Origin: CAZMRQ01 sp964568795
GTDB taxonomy: Bacteria > Pseudomonadota > Gammaproteobacteria > Comchoanobacterales > Comchoanobacteraceae
NCBI GenBank assembly: GCA_964568795.1
Contig: CAZMRQ010000010.1
Coordinates: forward strand, 1-33,935
Direction of reading: 5' to 3'
Length of the DNA stretch: 33,935 nucleotides
The translations under genes were made by a program, and so were the position numbers. Below the pieces are notes generated by a model that saw only the letters and a program-made list of their open reading frames with translations, was not told the DNA's origin and ran no database searches. Numbering within the stretch: position 1 is the first letter of the stretch; the number at the start of each line of letters is the position of its first letter. Of this stretch, positions 9,101-16,373 are shown one piece after another.

Positions 9101-9688
9101 TCCATTTATTTCATCCGAAAAGACTGGCGACTTTTTAAAAGCGCCAAAGCACCTGTCGTACAACTTTGCACCACCTATTCTAAGATTCAAGCAATATGCC
9201 ATCGCAATTTTAACCTCTCAACTATTTCAGGAAAATCAAAAGAGATCATCGACAAACTTATCAAAGTCTGCGCGCCAGTAGACCCTAACGTAACTCTTGA
9301 AAAGAGAATTGAATCTTTACTAGAAGTCATTAATATGGTCAAAGACACCACTACTCATTGCGAAGAACTCGGAAGGAATCAAGTATGGAAAGACCTCAAT
9401 ACTGAACTCAGTGGTTTTCTATCAGCGCTAGTCAAAAGCTATAACAACCCTATTCTACTAAGACTCGGGCAAAATCATATTTACAAAAAAGGCTTTATTC
9501 CAAAGTTGAATAGAACGCTGCAGGAACAACAAACGGATGATCAAGCTGCTGATCCCCCTACATCCCGATCTTCACTTTTGAGTACTGTGCAAGCAGCAGT
9601 CATTACCGAAAGGTTAAGCCAATCCCGAGCAATCGAGACTCACCGAACAACCCAGCCTTCTGACCCGCATTCAGGCCCGGCACCCTAA
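6158..9688 (+). CDS. Large protein of unknown function, 1176 residues
   Basis: Not recognised. A long open frame with a good upstream promoter and consistent codon use supports a real gene. No signal peptide is present. The protein is hydrophilic and predicted largely alpha-helical, with one hydrophobic stretch near residues 970-985 (LKIFVTTPLLILKVLSIYFI) that could be a membrane segment. Residues about 855-875 contain three tandem NAAVKNA units encoded by a perfect 21-bp DNA repeat. The C-terminal 50 residues are Gln/Thr/Ser/Pro-rich and look disordered. Size, lack of recognisable domains and the surrounding orphan genes resemble substrates of host-directed secretion systems, but no secretion genes are in the window; that role is inference only. 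Confidence 0.8.
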   Translation: MGIYNENSPLLGTIGIINQNQPENQLNNKDTLFQKFKDITQGHTQLLNPGVLTLDKSSLAPGPFLNHLHQQIESILKQTQTVADYQNIMKFCELLANTCHIQEPDFETLYFQARILKEKAENRWSPPASSGWGDWLSARFQQGFFKNDRDLLDLLREWAIEKPRNNKIYGYIQKYVMDKEKINDLHQWSHQDGLIKKKEYLDRLFFQIDNLDIESYNYDELQPISFVCVQLFEATKEARWNSLIGRIKNTIDQRTSERTDEYIDDSATRTHLTRLNNPDSSEAKSSWDKFLTFMEKTPHDSFIDNVRASCQIYYQINSLLQPPYDPSPTSDTAKALKTILNIPDNPKKMAFTHLYVRASLQSKEGIETDDQPDNPMLFSNNGDCLSFLNEDIAFNDLSELYLLLAKTDKGIAKSALLDGYLDPDQAIDRLVSQIPQALQTDSVQNDTNLKHNIKKIISLTDNAGGLRDLVSPQIDIADPVAAEPPASYRQLLTDINTLKTTIQGIPKHPSSIQLNKWVQSYQKVQFNPPLRPFEVSFSHIYEELFPDDDCTTKTMNYFMTTQRLHQIHWQGRHSEKSGPILESAYTEIDKVSNSINLIQSYYAALSSRWTQLVKHTKVPVSFGESIWLFPGFKITGSFLRSILMLVHGHTMKGTKPSGIMADVKTWIPQILDNILTLRHIIDLKKLKEIPAFKSVSETIEAFKNMSDKFNSILFDREVSVADGEGNIERQLKPGLQSQIYALIEIVSLISSKQASQLLADETIREKLRELNKSTDMQAGCQELHDSIYRVKTALFDPTKGLLHSKVMPDVLHDSSITNLLRALKIEYSPPEELAHAEDQPETEEPVFPSDKFDYNAAVKNANAAVKNANAAVKNALEDIPMLSQIIKNMLSSIGSLLQVINTTDSLRKSSLINIDIVTHLVRNLDKDFEQVRMTLQERINNKEFDSFLGFMKMMYIYHYPSTDSVILKIFVTTPLLILKVLSIYFIRKDWRLFKSAKAPVVQLCTTYSKIQAICHRNFNLSTISGKSKEIIDKLIKVCAPVDPNVTLEKRIESLLEVINMVKDTTTHCEELGRNQVWKDLNTELSGFLSALVKSYNNPILLRLGQNHIYKKGFIPKLNRTLQEQQTDDQAADPPTSRSSLLSTVQAAVITERLSQSRAIETHRTTQPSDPHSGPAP
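8720..8782 (+). repeat. 21-bp tandem repeat, three perfect copies
   Basis: The unit aacgcagcagttaaaaatgc+a occurs at 8720-8740, 8741-8761 and 8762-8782 without mismatch. It is in frame and encodes NAAVKNA three times in the 1176-residue protein. Perfect copies suggest recent slippage and likely copy-number variation between strains. Confidence 0.95.
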
Positions 9689-9722
9689 ACGATGAATCTA
9701 TTTTAATAATTGCTGTATACAC

Positions 9723-9751
9723 TTGACCCTTCGATCAAATACCGATAAAAT
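9723..9751 (+). promoter_or_regulatory. sodB promoter
   Basis: TTGACC (9723-9728) and TAAAAT (9746-9751) are separated by exactly 17 nt, each one mismatch from the sigma70 consensus. The predicted start near 9758 gives a short leader carrying the strong ribosome-binding sequence AGGAAGGA (9766-9773) before ATG 9781. Confidence 0.7.
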
Positions 9752-9780
9752 TTGCAGCAACGATCAGGAAGGAATCTCTT

Positions 9781-10368
9781 ATGACTTACATTCTCCCCCC
9801 TCTCCCCTATGCAAAAGATGCTCTTGAGCCTTATATATCTAAAGAGACACTCGATTATCACTACGATAAACATCACCGATCTTATGTCACTAAGCTCAAT
9901 GCACTGCTTGAAAAAGACCCTCATCCCGAAACCTCTCTCGAGCAACTGATGAAAGAATATGACTCAGGCCCCTTATTTAATAATGCTGCCCAAATATGGA
10001 ACCATACTTTTTACTGGCATTGCTTGAGTGAACAGCACAATCAAGAGCCTCAAGGGCAACTTAAGAAGGCTATTATAGAGTCATTCGGCTCCTTTGCTCA
10101 ATTTAAAGAAGACTTCTCGCAGGCTGCTTGCAATCAATTTGGATCAGGGTGGGCATGGCTTGTTCGTGATGATTATGGCAAATTATACATCACCTCAAGC
10201 AGCAATGCTGACAACCCTCTAAAATCAAAAGACAAGCCCATTCTAACTTGTGATGTGTGGGAACATGCCTATTATATCGATACTAGAAATAACAGGGCCA
10301 CATATCTAGAGAACTTTTGGAAAGTGGTTAACTGGGCCTTTTCTCTTGACCAGTACCGCTCTCACTAA
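9781..10368 (+). CDS. sodB: Superoxide dismutase [Fe]
   Basis: Dismutates superoxide to oxygen and hydrogen peroxide in the cytoplasm. 195 residues, the normal length. The sequence follows the Fe-SOD pattern from the N-terminal LPPLPYAKDALEP. Metal ligands are H27 (YHYDKHH), H75 (IWNHTFYW), D158 and H162 (DVWEHAYY). FNNAAQIWNHTFYW is typical of iron rather than manganese enzymes. It has its own promoter and strong ribosome-binding site. Its stop overlaps the convergent hydrolase gene by 4 bp. The hydrogen peroxide produced could be handled by the nearby peroxiredoxin. Confidence 0.97.
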   Translation: MTYILPPLPYAKDALEPYISKETLDYHYDKHHRSYVTKLNALLEKDPHPETSLEQLMKEYDSGPLFNNAAQIWNHTFYWHCLSEQHNQEPQGQLKKAIIESFGSFAQFKEDFSQAACNQFGSGWAWLVRDDYGKLYITSSSNADNPLKSKDKPILTCDVWEHAYYIDTRNNRATYLENFWKVVNWAFSLDQYRSH

Positions 10369-11210
10369 GTATTATTTAACCCTGTGAACAACCATTGCTT
10401 TACCTCATTTGCTACTTTCTTGCTGGCAAGCACACTGAGATGACTGTGCTGGTAAGTTTCTTGCTTAAACTCAGCAGAAAGACAGGGGGATAAAGACTGC
10501 TCACCTGCTTTTCCCACAATGACATCGACTTCAGTCATGACATTAAACCACCGAATATTCTTTTTTATCCGAGATATAGAGCCACCCACACTAGCAACAT
10601 CGTAGCGCGCATGTTGAAGTTGTAAAGAATTAAGCAGCCTATCAAGAAACAAACAAATCTTACTGTAAAAACTTTGTTCAATCCACTTGTATAACCGACT
10701 ATACTCGCTCAGAATATTTGCACCATTAAATGGGCTTGAGATTGTCACAACAGCCGCAGGTAATTTCGTGAGATCTGGATCTTGGCACAGCCGGTGAATC
10801 AACAAGCCCCCTCGGGAGTGTCCTATAAGCACAACGCTATGAATAGCAGAAAGTCTGGCATAACATTTTTTAAGAACATCTAAATCATCACACAAAGGCC
10901 TGCCATGATCAAACTTGATATAATAAGATACAGTTTCTTTGTCGAAACGACCATTTATGTAGGCAAATTGACCTGCATAACCGAATAGTCCAGGAACATA
11001 CAATACAACAAGAGAAGGCTCATTGGAGGCATTCGCTCGCTCTCGAAATCGTGGGGGAGTAGAATAAAATAAACTCGCATAGAGTGAATGAAAAATAGCA
11101 TATATATCCTTGAGTAGCCCGATAACTGCTCCCCACAACCCATATCCTTTTACATCACTACTTTCCATGACAAGTTTCTTTATTGCATAGGGAACACTAT
11201 AACTAAGCAT
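10365..11210 (-). CDS. Alpha/beta hydrolase, lipase/PGAP1-like
   Basis: 281-residue putative serine esterase or lipase. The nucleophile elbow is GHSRGG with S132. An oxyanion-loop-like VLYVPGLFGYAG lies at about 69-80. The likely acid is D229 (EVDVIVG) and the likely base H255 or H257 (YQHSHLSV), followed by a C-terminal helix. A hydrophobic segment near residues 24-48 could anchor or precede the catalytic domain; no clear signal peptide. It resembles the 262-residue hydrolase at 32588-33376 in motif order (PGL, G/C-H-S-x-G-G, ITISSP/ITIASP, DVxVG, SH), so the two are probably paralogues. The substrate is unknown; an acyl ester is inferred from the fold. Confidence 0.8.
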   Translation of the reverse strand: MLSYSVPYAIKKLVMESSDVKGYGLWGAVIGLLKDIYAIFHSLYASLFYSTPPRFRERANASNEPSLVVLYVPGLFGYAGQFAYINGRFDKETVSYYIKFDHGRPLCDDLDVLKKCYARLSAIHSVVLIGHSRGGLLIHRLCQDPDLTKLPAAVVTISSPFNGANILSEYSRLYKWIEQSFYSKICLFLDRLLNSLQLQHARYDVASVGGSISRIKKNIRWFNVMTEVDVIVGKAGEQSLSPCLSAEFKQETYQHSHLSVLASKKVANEVKQWLFTGLNNT

Positions 11211-11520
11211 CTCAAAAAATGAAAGAAGATTTACACTTCATGCATTAATATGGGCTCCGAATCCAACAATGTATCCTGGTTATCCTGAAGAAATAAATGA
11301 GAAACTGCAGCATATTATGTGAATCTAGACATATATCATTAAATAACCTCACGGCCTGCTTCGGTCATGATAGCCTTCTGATAATGCATATCAGAGAAAT
11401 GTCAACAACACTTGCAGAGCATTGATAAATTTATTGAATTATAGTCAATAATATGTCAGTATACATGAGGGCTTGATTCATATCTCAAGCATACTCAAAG
11501 AAATCATCAAGGATTAACTC
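11211..11520. other. Intergenic region, 310 bp
   Basis: No coding frame, tRNA or convincing hairpin was seen. It separates the divergently transcribed hydrolase (minus) and first small secreted-protein gene (plus) and should hold both promoters, but no hexamer pair with good spacing stands out. Confidence 0.5.
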
Positions 11521-11889
11521 ATGCATAAAAAATTAATAGCTCTTGCCCTTACAACAGTCATGTCACTCTCTCATGCACTGAATATTAAAATCATTAACGC
11601 CACAGACAGAGACTTGAATCTCACAGACACAAAAGTCTATGCTGTGTCTACTCGTGTCAATGCTCCCCCTATAATAAATGCGCACACAGAAGGCGTTATC
11701 ACTGCACAAGTTCCAAAATCATTTGCATTTATTATCGAGTACAATAAGGGCAGTGTTAATATTGAAGCCATGAAGGCCCTTTCTGATAAAAAAGTATATG
11801 TTGGTTTATACAACGACCGTAACTGGGACGATGATCATAGCACTGAAATTGATGCCAATGGCAGCGTCACTTTTAAAGTAACGAAATAA
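11521..11889 (+). CDS. Small exported beta-rich protein (paralogue 1)
   Basis: Not recognised beyond its group. 122 residues, signal peptide in the first 19-20 (MHKKLIALALTTVMSLSHA), then a mature domain rich in alternating hydrophobic residues (IKIINATDRDLNLT, then EGVITAQVPKSFAFIIEY), suggesting a small beta-sandwich. It is the most divergent of three neighbouring proteins that start with an export signal, then I(K/R)(I/L)xxNxT/S and a later G-(V/I)-x-T/A-x-x-(V/L)-P turn. AAGGA 7 nt before the ATG supports the start. Each of the three genes has its own long upstream gap, so they look separately expressed. Aegerolysin-like or membrane-binding roles are possible but unsupported by any decisive motif. 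Confidence 0.75.
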   Translation: MHKKLIALALTTVMSLSHALNIKIINATDRDLNLTDTKVYAVSTRVNAPPIINAHTEGVITAQVPKSFAFIIEYNKGSVNIEAMKALSDKKVYVGLYNDRNWDDDHSTEIDANGSVTFKVTK

Positions 11890-12049
11890 AAAACAAGGCT
11901 GTAAATGAGCCAATAGAGTCATGGCTGAATTAACTTGCACATATCCCTTGCAAGTAATTATGGATCAGTTTACTATAAAACAATATAGCTATGCTATGTT
12001 CCTAAATTATTCGATTAATCAAAAAAAACAAACCTAATGAGGAAAACAT

Positions 12050-12445
12050 ATGTTTAAATTTATCATACCCCTAGCTGTTTGCCTCGTTGCAAGCATAACT
12101 AATGCTGCAACAATACGTCTTGTCAACAATAGCTCCAAAAATCTTCATAAGAATTTTGAGTATGTGATGTGTGAAGGAGCTAAACATGACTTTCCCAACA
12201 AAATTCCAGCAAAATCGACTGGTGTAGCAACGCTATCTCTCCCAAAAATGGCCTTTTTTATTGGAGCAGAGTATGTTACGAATTGGAAAAAAGCTATATC
12301 ACTAACTGTTATGAAAGAGTTAACGACACCAGGGGTACTGATGGTAAGTTCTGACATTTATGATCTAGAGCAGGAAAAATACGCGTTTAATAATGAATCT
12401 GATGTACGTATTGTCACTAATGACAATACAATACCACAAGAGTAA
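12050..12445 (+). CDS. Small exported beta-rich protein (paralogue 2)
   Basis: 131 residues with a signal peptide (MFKFIIPLAVCLVASITNA) and a mature beta-rich domain. It aligns well with the next gene: IRLVNNSSKNLHKNFEYV, CEGAKHDFPNKIPAKSTG and ATLSLP match IKLYITNNTSDLLFKNDLYL, SEGTKLEFPSKIPAMSTG and GTIYLP. One cysteine (C43) remains in the mature part. GAGGA 6-7 nt upstream supports ATG 12050. The family is not identified; conservation is strongest in the FPxKIPAxSTG segment, which may be a functional loop. Confidence 0.8.
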   Translation: MFKFIIPLAVCLVASITNAATIRLVNNSSKNLHKNFEYVMCEGAKHDFPNKIPAKSTGVATLSLPKMAFFIGAEYVTNWKKAISLTVMKELTTPGVLMVSSDIYDLEQEKYAFNNESDVRIVTNDNTIPQE

Positions 12446-12795
12446 ATAAGTCTCCGTCTCTACGCAGGGGGAGCTGTTTTAGTGGCTGTTTTACTCAATT
12501 TCTGCGAGATAAGACTGCTGATTTTTTTGTGCAGTTCCAGAAAATAAAAATCTTTACATGCCTAGACATCTTTTTAACTACAGACTGCTCCTAAGCACTG
12601 TCACATGCTACTCTCCTCAGATACCCTATTGCTAAATAGCTCTCAGCTGTATACTAAAGCAGAGAATCTTAACATCTATTCTTCTAAAGATATTCTTAGC
12701 AAACAACTTGCAATCATACAGAAATAGACTATTCTGGTAAACAGTAATGATAACAAAGTAACACCTAGTCACCTGGTGAATTAAGAGGAGAAGAT
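12446..12795. other. Intergenic region, 350 bp
   Basis: No coding frame above about 25 codons in a plausible context and no tRNA. A TTGCTA (from about 12628) and TATACT pair 15 nt apart is a weak promoter candidate for paralogue 3. A short CTCC/GGAG pairing just after the upstream stop is too weak to call a terminator. Confidence 0.4.
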
Positions 12796-13185
12796 ATGTT
12801 TAAACTGATGATTGCTCTCACGGCCTTCCTCATTACAAATATGACCTATGCTATCAAATTATACATCACCAATAACACCTCAGACTTGCTTTTTAAAAAC
12901 GACCTGTATCTTTATAGTGAAGGGACCAAATTGGAGTTCCCCTCAAAGATACCTGCCATGTCCACCGGCATAGGAACTATATACCTCCCACCAAATGCAT
13001 CTATTTCCCAAGTATTCTATTTTGGGAAAAACAATGGAAATAAGTCTGTTCTTATACAAATAGTAAAAAAAAACGATCTAACGTCTGTAATTCAAGCTCA
13101 ATCCACATTTTATAGGGTGTCTCCTTCTGATACATGGTTTACTGCTTTGACCTCCTCAGCCAATATAGTTATTAAAAATAAATAA
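12796..13185 (+). CDS. Small exported beta-rich protein (paralogue 3)
   Basis: 129 residues, signal peptide (MFKLMIALTAFLITNMTYA) nearly matching paralogue 2 at MFK(F/L)(I/M)I, and a mature domain sharing FPSKIPAMSTGIGTIYLP with it. No cysteine in the mature part. Strong ribosome-binding sequence AGAGGAGA lies about 5 nt before ATG 12796. The tandem arrangement points to local duplication followed by divergence; function unknown, export to periplasm or beyond inferred from the signal. Confidence 0.8.
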   Translation: MFKLMIALTAFLITNMTYAIKLYITNNTSDLLFKNDLYLYSEGTKLEFPSKIPAMSTGIGTIYLPPNASISQVFYFGKNNGNKSVLIQIVKKNDLTSVIQAQSTFYRVSPSDTWFTALTSSANIVIKNK

Positions 13186-13311
13186 TGAATTGTACTATTA
13201 AGACAATACACTTCCTATCTTCATGTGAGTTTTTCATAAATAACATTTATTTCTCGTTCAACCCCTGCTAACATGTGATGTAGCTGACATAACATTCCTA
13301 AGATCGAATCT

Positions 13312-14469
13312 ATGAGTGAATTCATCGAAAATTTTTCCTTCCAGTGGCGCCAATACGTTTTCCTTATTATTACCGTATGCATGCATGCCCCACTCACTGA
13401 AGCAAATCACTCTATCACGCTATCTGTCATGCCTGGTGATTCTCTGAGTAAAGTCCTTACAAAAGCAAAAGCTTCTGCAGCAGACACACATATGTTTTTT
13501 CAACTCAGCGAAAAGTCCGCCTCACTCCAACAACTCAAACCAAAAGACACAGTCACCATAGAAAAAAATCATGAGCAGCAGATTCAACGCATGATAATCA
13601 AGCGCAAACCCTCAACCACTATCACACTTACAAAGTCGATAACCGGCTTTGACCTCATTGAAGAGATCCAAGCAGAACCCATCCATAAACAAGCAATTAA
13701 TTTTACAATAAAAAAGTCTCTCTATGAAGATGGAATTGCCGCTGGAGTCCCTGCAAATGCACTGTTGCAACTGCCTCGAATATTCGCATGGGACATCAAT
13801 TTCACAAAGCAACTACAAAAAGGGGATGAGATTTCACTCATATTCGAATCAAATACAGCCATAGACGGCATCATCTATGTCAAAGTCACACTAAAAAAGA
13901 AAGTACATGAAGCTATTCGCTATACTCTTCCTAACAAAAAAACTCACTATGTAGGAAAAGATGGGAGATCATTAGATCGCAGCTTTCTTAAGTACCCTCT
14001 CAAGTTCAATCGAATTAGCTCCAAGTACTCTCTACACCGACACCATCCCTTACTCAACGGTGTTCGACCTCATTTAGGAGTTGATTTTGCGGCTAAAACA
14101 GGCACCCCTGTCAAAAGCACGGCACAAGGAAAAATAATTTTTTCAGGCTGGAAAGGCGGGTACGGCCGAACAATTATTGTTCAGCATAACCCACACTTTA
14201 AAACAGTTTATGCCCACCTTCACAAAATACATAATCTGACGAAAAAGGGATCAGCGGTTAAGCAAGGACAAGTCATTGGCTATGTTGGGAGCTCTGGCTT
14301 AGCCACAGGACCACACCTTCATTACGAATTCCACATTAATAATTTGCCCAAAGATCCTTTGTCTGTGCAGCTGCCGCGCACCTACACCCTCAATAAACAG
14401 CAAATGAGCATCCTAGCTGCAGAAAGACAAGAAAACCTTGCCCTTTTTTCAGTCAAAGACTTATCTTGA
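13312..14469 (+). CDS. M23 family metallopeptidase (LytM domain, murein hydrolase)
   Basis: Putative peptidoglycan endopeptidase of the MepM/YebA type, 385 residues. A hydrophobic N-terminal segment at about residues 14-30 acts as signal or anchor, followed by a LysM/OapA-like and second accessory domain (residues about 35-225) and a C-terminal LytM domain. Zinc ligands are visible: H254 and D258 in HLGVDFAA and the HLH motif H335/H337 in GPHLHYEF. The glycine-rich GGYGRTIIVQH segment is typical. The start has no strong ribosome-binding site. It is convergent with the DUF1460 gene, 3 nt apart. It likely cleaves cross-links during cell-wall growth; the exact bond is not shown by sequence. Confidence 0.9.
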   Translation: MSEFIENFSFQWRQYVFLIITVCMHAPLTEANHSITLSVMPGDSLSKVLTKAKASAADTHMFFQLSEKSASLQQLKPKDTVTIEKNHEQQIQRMIIKRKPSTTITLTKSITGFDLIEEIQAEPIHKQAINFTIKKSLYEDGIAAGVPANALLQLPRIFAWDINFTKQLQKGDEISLIFESNTAIDGIIYVKVTLKKKVHEAIRYTLPNKKTHYVGKDGRSLDRSFLKYPLKFNRISSKYSLHRHHPLLNGVRPHLGVDFAAKTGTPVKSTAQGKIIFSGWKGGYGRTIIVQHNPHFKTVYAHLHKIHNLTKKGSAVKQGQVIGYVGSSGLATGPHLHYEFHINNLPKDPLSVQLPRTYTLNKQQMSILAAERQENLALFSVKDLS

Positions 14470-14472
14470 TTT

Positions 14473-15270
14473 TTAGCTCAATCTATAAAAAGAAAAACCA
14501 GATATTGTCAGTGACCCAGCATAATAGTCGTTGATATATTCCTGAAAGTTCACATCCACTACTTTTTTGAGCACTGAAGATGCCTGCCGAAAGCGTAATT
14601 GACCATCCTTTCGATAGACAAAACCTAAATGTGATACCAACAATTGTGTACCCAATCCTGCTTTCTCTTTTGGCCAGTCATGTCGCGTAACTAACACCAA
14701 CGATAAATCAGGAAAATCACTATAGTGCAAACGCGATAACTCCTCAAACCCGATAACTGGCAATGTCACCCACTTGCCTGAACGCTGCTGATATGGTTGG
14801 CAATCTGCATCTGACACTCCCTTTCTCAGACAAAGTTGTGTGTAAAATCCCCCTTCATCAATAAATGCTTTCTCTTGATGACTGCAACAGGCTGGCTGCC
14901 AAGGTTTTAGATTCTGTCTCTTGAGCCAATGCAATTCAACAATATGATTTCTCTGTAAGTACGAAACACCTTTGCCTTGATATCTTAATTTTTGCCAAGT
15001 TCGCTCAAAATGTTTATCATCTTTTGCATACAACAACGCCATCACAGTATCCACAAATGTCACACAATCAAAGCTTTTAGCAGAAATGCCTTCAGCCAAA
15101 GGATCAAACACATACTCACAACCTAAAAAACGGTCAGAAATACTCATAAAATCGGACAGAAGATCTTTCTTGTCTTTTTGGTGATGTGTATGATAAAATT
15201 CATCTAAAGTGGTGCTGCTGTATGCTATATTGGCGTGAGCAGTGAGTAAGACAGTAAAGAGAAGAAACAT
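14473..15270 (-). CDS. DUF1460 family, N-acetylmuramoyl-L-alanine amidase-like protein
   Basis: 265-residue exported protein of the NlpC/P60-like fold. Signal peptide MFLLFTVLLTAHANIAYSS. The likely catalytic cysteine is C69 in KSFDCVTFVDT, and the likely histidine is H214 in VSHLGFVYRKDG; YLQRNHIVELHW is another DUF1460 hallmark. The family cleaves amide bonds in muropeptides. Several additional cysteines (C51, C128, C129, C147, C157) could form disulphides in the periplasm. Its ATG directly abuts the spmA ATG (CATATG), so its promoter must lie inside spmA. An in-frame TAG eight codons upstream excludes a longer form. Confidence 0.85.
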   Translation of the reverse strand: MFLLFTVLLTAHANIAYSSTTLDEFYHTHHQKDKKDLLSDFMSISDRFLGCEYVFDPLAEGISAKSFDCVTFVDTVMALLYAKDDKHFERTWQKLRYQGKGVSYLQRNHIVELHWLKRQNLKPWQPACCSHQEKAFIDEGGFYTQLCLRKGVSDADCQPYQQRSGKWVTLPVIGFEELSRLHYSDFPDLSLVLVTRHDWPKEKAGLGTQLLVSHLGFVYRKDGQLRFRQASSVLKKVVDVNFQEYINDYYAGSLTISGFSFYRLS

Positions 15271-15858
15271 ATGCTTAACATTATTTGGCTATCCCTTATG
15301 CTAACAAGTTTTATCTGTGCAATCTACACCGGCCGTGTCGATGATGTTGTGCAGAGCATTGCTCTCAACGCTGCAAAAGCTTTTCATATCGCCCTTGACA
15401 TGGGTGGCCTTATGGTCTTTTGGCTCGGACTGATGAGAATTGCAGAAGATGCTGAGCTTATTAAGAAATTAGGAAGTGCGCTTCAGCCATTATTGCGAAT
15501 GATCTTCCGTGACATCCCCGAAGGCCACCCAGCCATGGGCGCCATAGTGATGAACTATGCAGCCAATATCCTTGGTCTAGCTAATACAGCGACCCCTCTT
15601 GGGATTAGAGCCATGGAAGAATTAGAAACCCTCAATAAAAAACCCAATGTAGCAACAGACAGCATGTGTATGTTTGTAGCAGTCAATGCCTCGTCATTGC
15701 AACTGATACCGACCTCAACTATGGCCCTTCTCAGTAAATTTGGAGGCATTAACTCCACCGTTATTATTTTCCCCATCATTCTAGCCAGCACGTGCTCAAC
15801 TATAGCAGCAATTACCCTATCAAAACTATTGGCCCGTTACAGCAAAGGTCGATCATGA
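15271..15858 (+). CDS. spmA: SpmA-like nucleoside-recognition (Gate) membrane protein
   Basis: 195 residues, several transmembrane helices, matching the SpmA/nucleoside-recognition family: MLNIIWLSLMLTSF start, TGRVDDVVQ, LMVFWLGLMRIAED, then the signature HPAMGAIVMNYAAN and GLANTATPLGIRAMEEL. SpmA was named for spore maturation in Bacillus, but homologues are common in non-sporulating bacteria, where the role is unclear. GAGAAG precedes ATG 15271. It overlaps spmB by 4 bp (ATGA) and its first codon is immediately adjacent to the start codon of the divergent DUF1460 gene. Confidence 0.88.
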   Translation: MLNIIWLSLMLTSFICAIYTGRVDDVVQSIALNAAKAFHIALDMGGLMVFWLGLMRIAEDAELIKKLGSALQPLLRMIFRDIPEGHPAMGAIVMNYAANILGLANTATPLGIRAMEELETLNKKPNVATDSMCMFVAVNASSLQLIPTSTMALLSKFGGINSTVIIFPIILASTCSTIAAITLSKLLARYSKGRS

Positions 15859-16373
15859 ATTTTATCACTAATTATTTATTTCTCAGCATCATCATTGGAA
15901 TTCCTTTATACGCGGCAATCAAAAAAGTAGAGATCTATGATAGCTTTATTAATGGGGCGAAACACGGTGTTCATCTCGTATTAAAAATCATTCCATTTCT
16001 GGTCGGTATGATTGTTGCCATCGGCATGCTTCGCGCTTCAGGTTTTTTTGAGATAGTCGCTCATTTGCTTAGCCCTTTGTGTGATTACCTTGGCATACCT
16101 TCTGACATCATCCCACTGTCACTGATGCGGCCATTTTCCGGTGCAGCCTCGCAGGGCCTGCTGATAGACGTCTTTGAAAAAAATGGTGGAAACAGCAGTG
16201 TTTCTTATCTTGCAAGTATGATTTTGGGCAGTACTGAGACCTCATTTTATGTAGTAGCTATTTACTTTGGAGCTGTTAATATAAAAAATATTCGATACAG
16301 TTTATGGACCAGCTTAAGCGCTGACATCGTCGGCACACTCGCAGCTATCGTGGTCTGGCGATGTCTTTTTTAA
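15855..16373 (+). CDS. spmB: SpmB-like nucleoside-recognition (Gate) membrane protein
   Basis: 172 residues from ATG 15855, chosen because it overlaps the spmA stop as ATGA and gives the usual SpmB N-terminus; an upstream in-frame ATG at 15792 would add 21 unrelated residues inside spmA. Family hallmarks are VEIYDSFINGAKHG, LVGMIVAIGMLRASG, LMRPFSGAASQGL and GSTETSFYVVAIYFG. SpmA and SpmB are thought to act together as a heteromeric membrane protein. It overlaps xseA by 13 bp, making spmA-spmB-xseA a likely operon. Confidence 0.88.
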   Translation: MNFITNYLFLSIIIGIPLYAAIKKVEIYDSFINGAKHGVHLVLKIIPFLVGMIVAIGMLRASGFFEIVAHLLSPLCDYLGIPSDIIPLSLMRPFSGAASQGLLIDVFEKNGGNSSVSYLASMILGSTETSFYVVAIYFGAVNIKNIRYSLWTSLSADIVGTLAAIVVWRCLF

